From: Rosettibacter sp037481715
GTDB taxonomy: Bacteria > Bacteroidota > Ignavibacteria > Ignavibacteriales > Melioribacteraceae
Length of the DNA: 64,000 nucleotides
Assembly (NCBI GenBank): GCA_037481715.1
Contig: JBBFLD010000004.1
Location: 230,209-294,208, forward strand
Direction of reading: 5' to 3'
Shown: positions 63,684 through 64,000 of the stretch, piece after piece
Layout of the letters: each line of letters opens with the position of its first letter
How positions within the stretch are numbered: the first letter of the stretch is position 1
Notes under the pieces: model-generated
What the model was told of the DNA's origin: nothing
Seen by the model: the letters and a program-made list of their open reading frames with translations, nothing else
The model's database searches: none
Made by a program: the position numbers and the translations under genes

Positions 63684-64000
63684 ATGGAAGATACAAAAAA
63701 TCGATTAAAAAATCTTGAATGGTTAAAAACACAACCGGTAGAATATCAATTAAGTTTATTCCAAGATTATGCGGAGATTATGAGGATAATAGCAAATAAC
63801 TTGATGCAAGAAGAGATGACAAAAAGATGTGGGGAAAGATATAGCAGAGAAAAGCCAAACGGGGGTCGATATAGTCGCTGGGGATATAATCCGGGAAGCA
63901 TAAAAGTAGGTTCAGAAAAGATACCAATAGAAGTTCCGCGTTATAGTGATAAAGAAACAAAACAGAAAGAAAATGTTGAGATTTATGATAAAATAAAAGA
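63684..64000 (+). CDS. Mutator/IS256-type transposase, N-terminal part
   Basis: An open frame from the ATG at 63684 runs off the window end (105 codons, no stop). It begins MEDTKNRLKNLEWLKTQPVE, with AAAGGAG at 63671-63677. RYSRWGYNPGSIKVGSEKIP followed by IEVPRYSDKETK is the conserved N-terminal module of mutator-type (IS256-like) transposases, where a GSI.(V/I)G.(E/Q)KIP.EVPR motif precedes the catalytic domain. Unlike the decayed copy at 61466-62740 it is uninterrupted, so it may be active. The catalytic residues lie outside the window. Confidence 0.8.
   Translation, partial: MEDTKNRLKNLEWLKTQPVEYQLSLFQDYAEIMRIIANNLMQEEMTKRCGERYSREKPNGGRYSRWGYNPGSIKVGSEKIPIEVPRYSDKETKQKENVEIYDKIK

Noticed and set aside
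63778..63960. Minus-strand frame of 60 codons with a membrane-like look
   Set aside because: It is the shadow of the mutator-type transposase that starts at 63684 on the plus strand and runs off the window.
1..64000. CRISPR array, tRNA or rRNA genes, prophage or defence island
   Set aside because: I looked for evenly spaced repeats, T-loop-like motifs, phage structural genes and known defence domains on both strands and found none.

Overview
The window is chromosomal DNA of low G+C content from a Gram-negative bacterium of the Bacteroidota/Chlorobiota/Ignavibacteriota group, most likely an Ignavibacteria-like organism. This is an inference, because no rRNA gene is present. It rests on two proteins with the type IX secretion (Por) C-terminal sorting domain (YPNPFN motifs), many lipoprotein and beta-barrel genes, a GWxTD-domain protein, and a Bacteroidota-style arrangement of ileS, dksA-like and lspA.

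Layout. 1-8.8 kb: start of ispG (cut by the window edge), a DJ-1/PfpI protein, dnaG primase, a GH13 glycoside hydrolase, then a response regulator and a large PAS/GAF histidine kinase whose reading frame is broken at an A6 tract. 9-20 kb: carA-carB, pabB-pabC, a MauE/DoxX-thioredoxin-like membrane protein, radA, an Mla-type ABC ATPase and a TPR/GWxTD protein, all on the minus strand. 20-33 kb: archease-rtcB, rdgB, an AhpD-like protein, uvrA, a YigZ-family protein, an IscR-like Rrf2 regulator, an O-methyltransferase, a type IX-secreted subtilase, lepB and lepA. 33-48 kb: mainly cell-envelope genes. They include a beta-propeller protein with a dead phosphoesterase-like domain, a three-gene TPR lipoprotein/DUF4292-like/EnvC-like operon, three probable outer-membrane barrels and a Tyr/Trp-rich lipoprotein, along with an ATP-grasp protein, rsgA and cysS. 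48-53 kb: a nine-heme type IX-secreted cytochrome, then aspA overlapping hydF ([FeFe]-hydrogenase maturation). 53-61.3 kb: one long minus-strand gene string, yggS-divIVA-PNP-membrane protein-ileS-dksA-like-lspA-rluD, with overlaps or very short gaps. 61.3-64 kb: an insertion-sequence graveyard. It holds a decayed IS256-family transposase, the tail of another transposase, a G+C-rich palindrome, and the start of an apparently intact mutator-type transposase whose ribosome-binding site lies in an inverted repeat.

How the genes fit together. Most of the window is housekeeping: replication, pyrimidine and folate precursors, DNA and RNA repair, tRNA charging, protein export and lipoprotein maturation. 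The physiological clues are the extracellular multiheme cytochrome, the hydrogenase maturase HydF and an Fe-S-type Rrf2 regulator. Together they suggest anaerobic or facultative energy metabolism with extracellular electron transfer and hydrogen metabolism. No hydrogenase structural gene, hydE or hydG is in view. I found no CRISPR array, prophage, recognised defence system, tRNA or rRNA. Several genes use TTG starts (dnaG, carA, the HAD phosphatase, hydF).
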